Part shown: one piece after another, positions 5,915 through 5,916 of the stretch
Layout of the letters: every line of letters begins with the position of its first letter
Position numbering within the stretch: the first letter of the stretch is position 1
Assembly (NCBI GenBank): GCA_020722825.1
Contig: DYKC01000065.1
Location: 1 to 5,916 of the forward strand
Reading direction: 5' to 3'
Length of the DNA: 5,916 nt
Source: Vermiphilus sp.
Lineage (GTDB): Bacteria > Ratteibacteria > UBA8468 > B48-G9 > JAFGKM01
Translations under genes and position numbers: made by a program
Notes under the pieces: generated by a model
Database searches by the model: none
What the model was told of the DNA's origin: nothing
What the model saw: only the letters and a program-made list of their open reading frames with translations

Positions 5915-5916
5915 GT

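Noticed and set aside
5888..5916. TTGACA on the + strand near the right edge as a -35 promoter element
   Set aside because: At 17-bp spacing the -10 position reads TCTCGT, which is not a -10 box; no + strand gene follows inside the window.

Overview
The window carries two convergent gene clusters of housekeeping biosynthesis from a Gram-negative (LPS-making) bacterium, probably anaerobic or microaerophilic. A CMP-KDO synthetase (KdsB) implies a KDO-containing outer membrane, and a small clostridial/Thermotoga-type [4Fe-4S] ferredoxin suggests low-potential redox metabolism. Base composition looks moderate in GC (judged by eye, not computed). The kdsB-pyrG pair is common in several Gram-negative phyla. 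The unusual PurM-like protein makes me think of lineages such as Planctomycetota or Omnitrophota, but this is a guess from memory and not shown by the sequence.

Left half, + strand: the last 20 codons of an upstream gene (tail resembling an MsbA-type ABC exporter), then a divergent PurM-family protein (96-1160), kdsB (1166-1942) and pyrG (1939-3570). Spacings are 31 bp, 5 bp and a 4-bp ATGA overlap, so these read as one operon. PyrG makes CTP, and KdsB uses CTP to activate KDO for lipid A-core synthesis, so these two adjacent genes form a supply-and-use pair.

Right half, - strand (reading from right to left): a ferredoxin (5600-5788), trpE (4117-5598) and trpG (3512-4090). Spacings are 1 bp and 26 bp. 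TrpE and TrpG together form anthranilate synthase, the first step from chorismate to tryptophan. Why a ferredoxin is tightly coupled to trpE is not explained by known chemistry.

The two operons collide tail to tail. The 3' ends of pyrG and trpG overlap by 59 bp on opposite strands, with no visible intrinsic terminator. Both genes end in a class I glutamine amidotransferase domain, and their QFHPE active-site codons form a 14-bp perfect inverted repeat around the overlap.

No mobile element, CRISPR array, tRNA or rRNA was seen, and no stretch over 300 bp lacks a gene. The short region right of the ferredoxin (5789-5916) has two weak, mutually overlapping coding possibilities and no convincing promoter. 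I did not find a clearly new biological system; the points most worth a second look are the overlapping convergent ends, the ferredoxin-trpE coupling and the atypical PurM-like protein.
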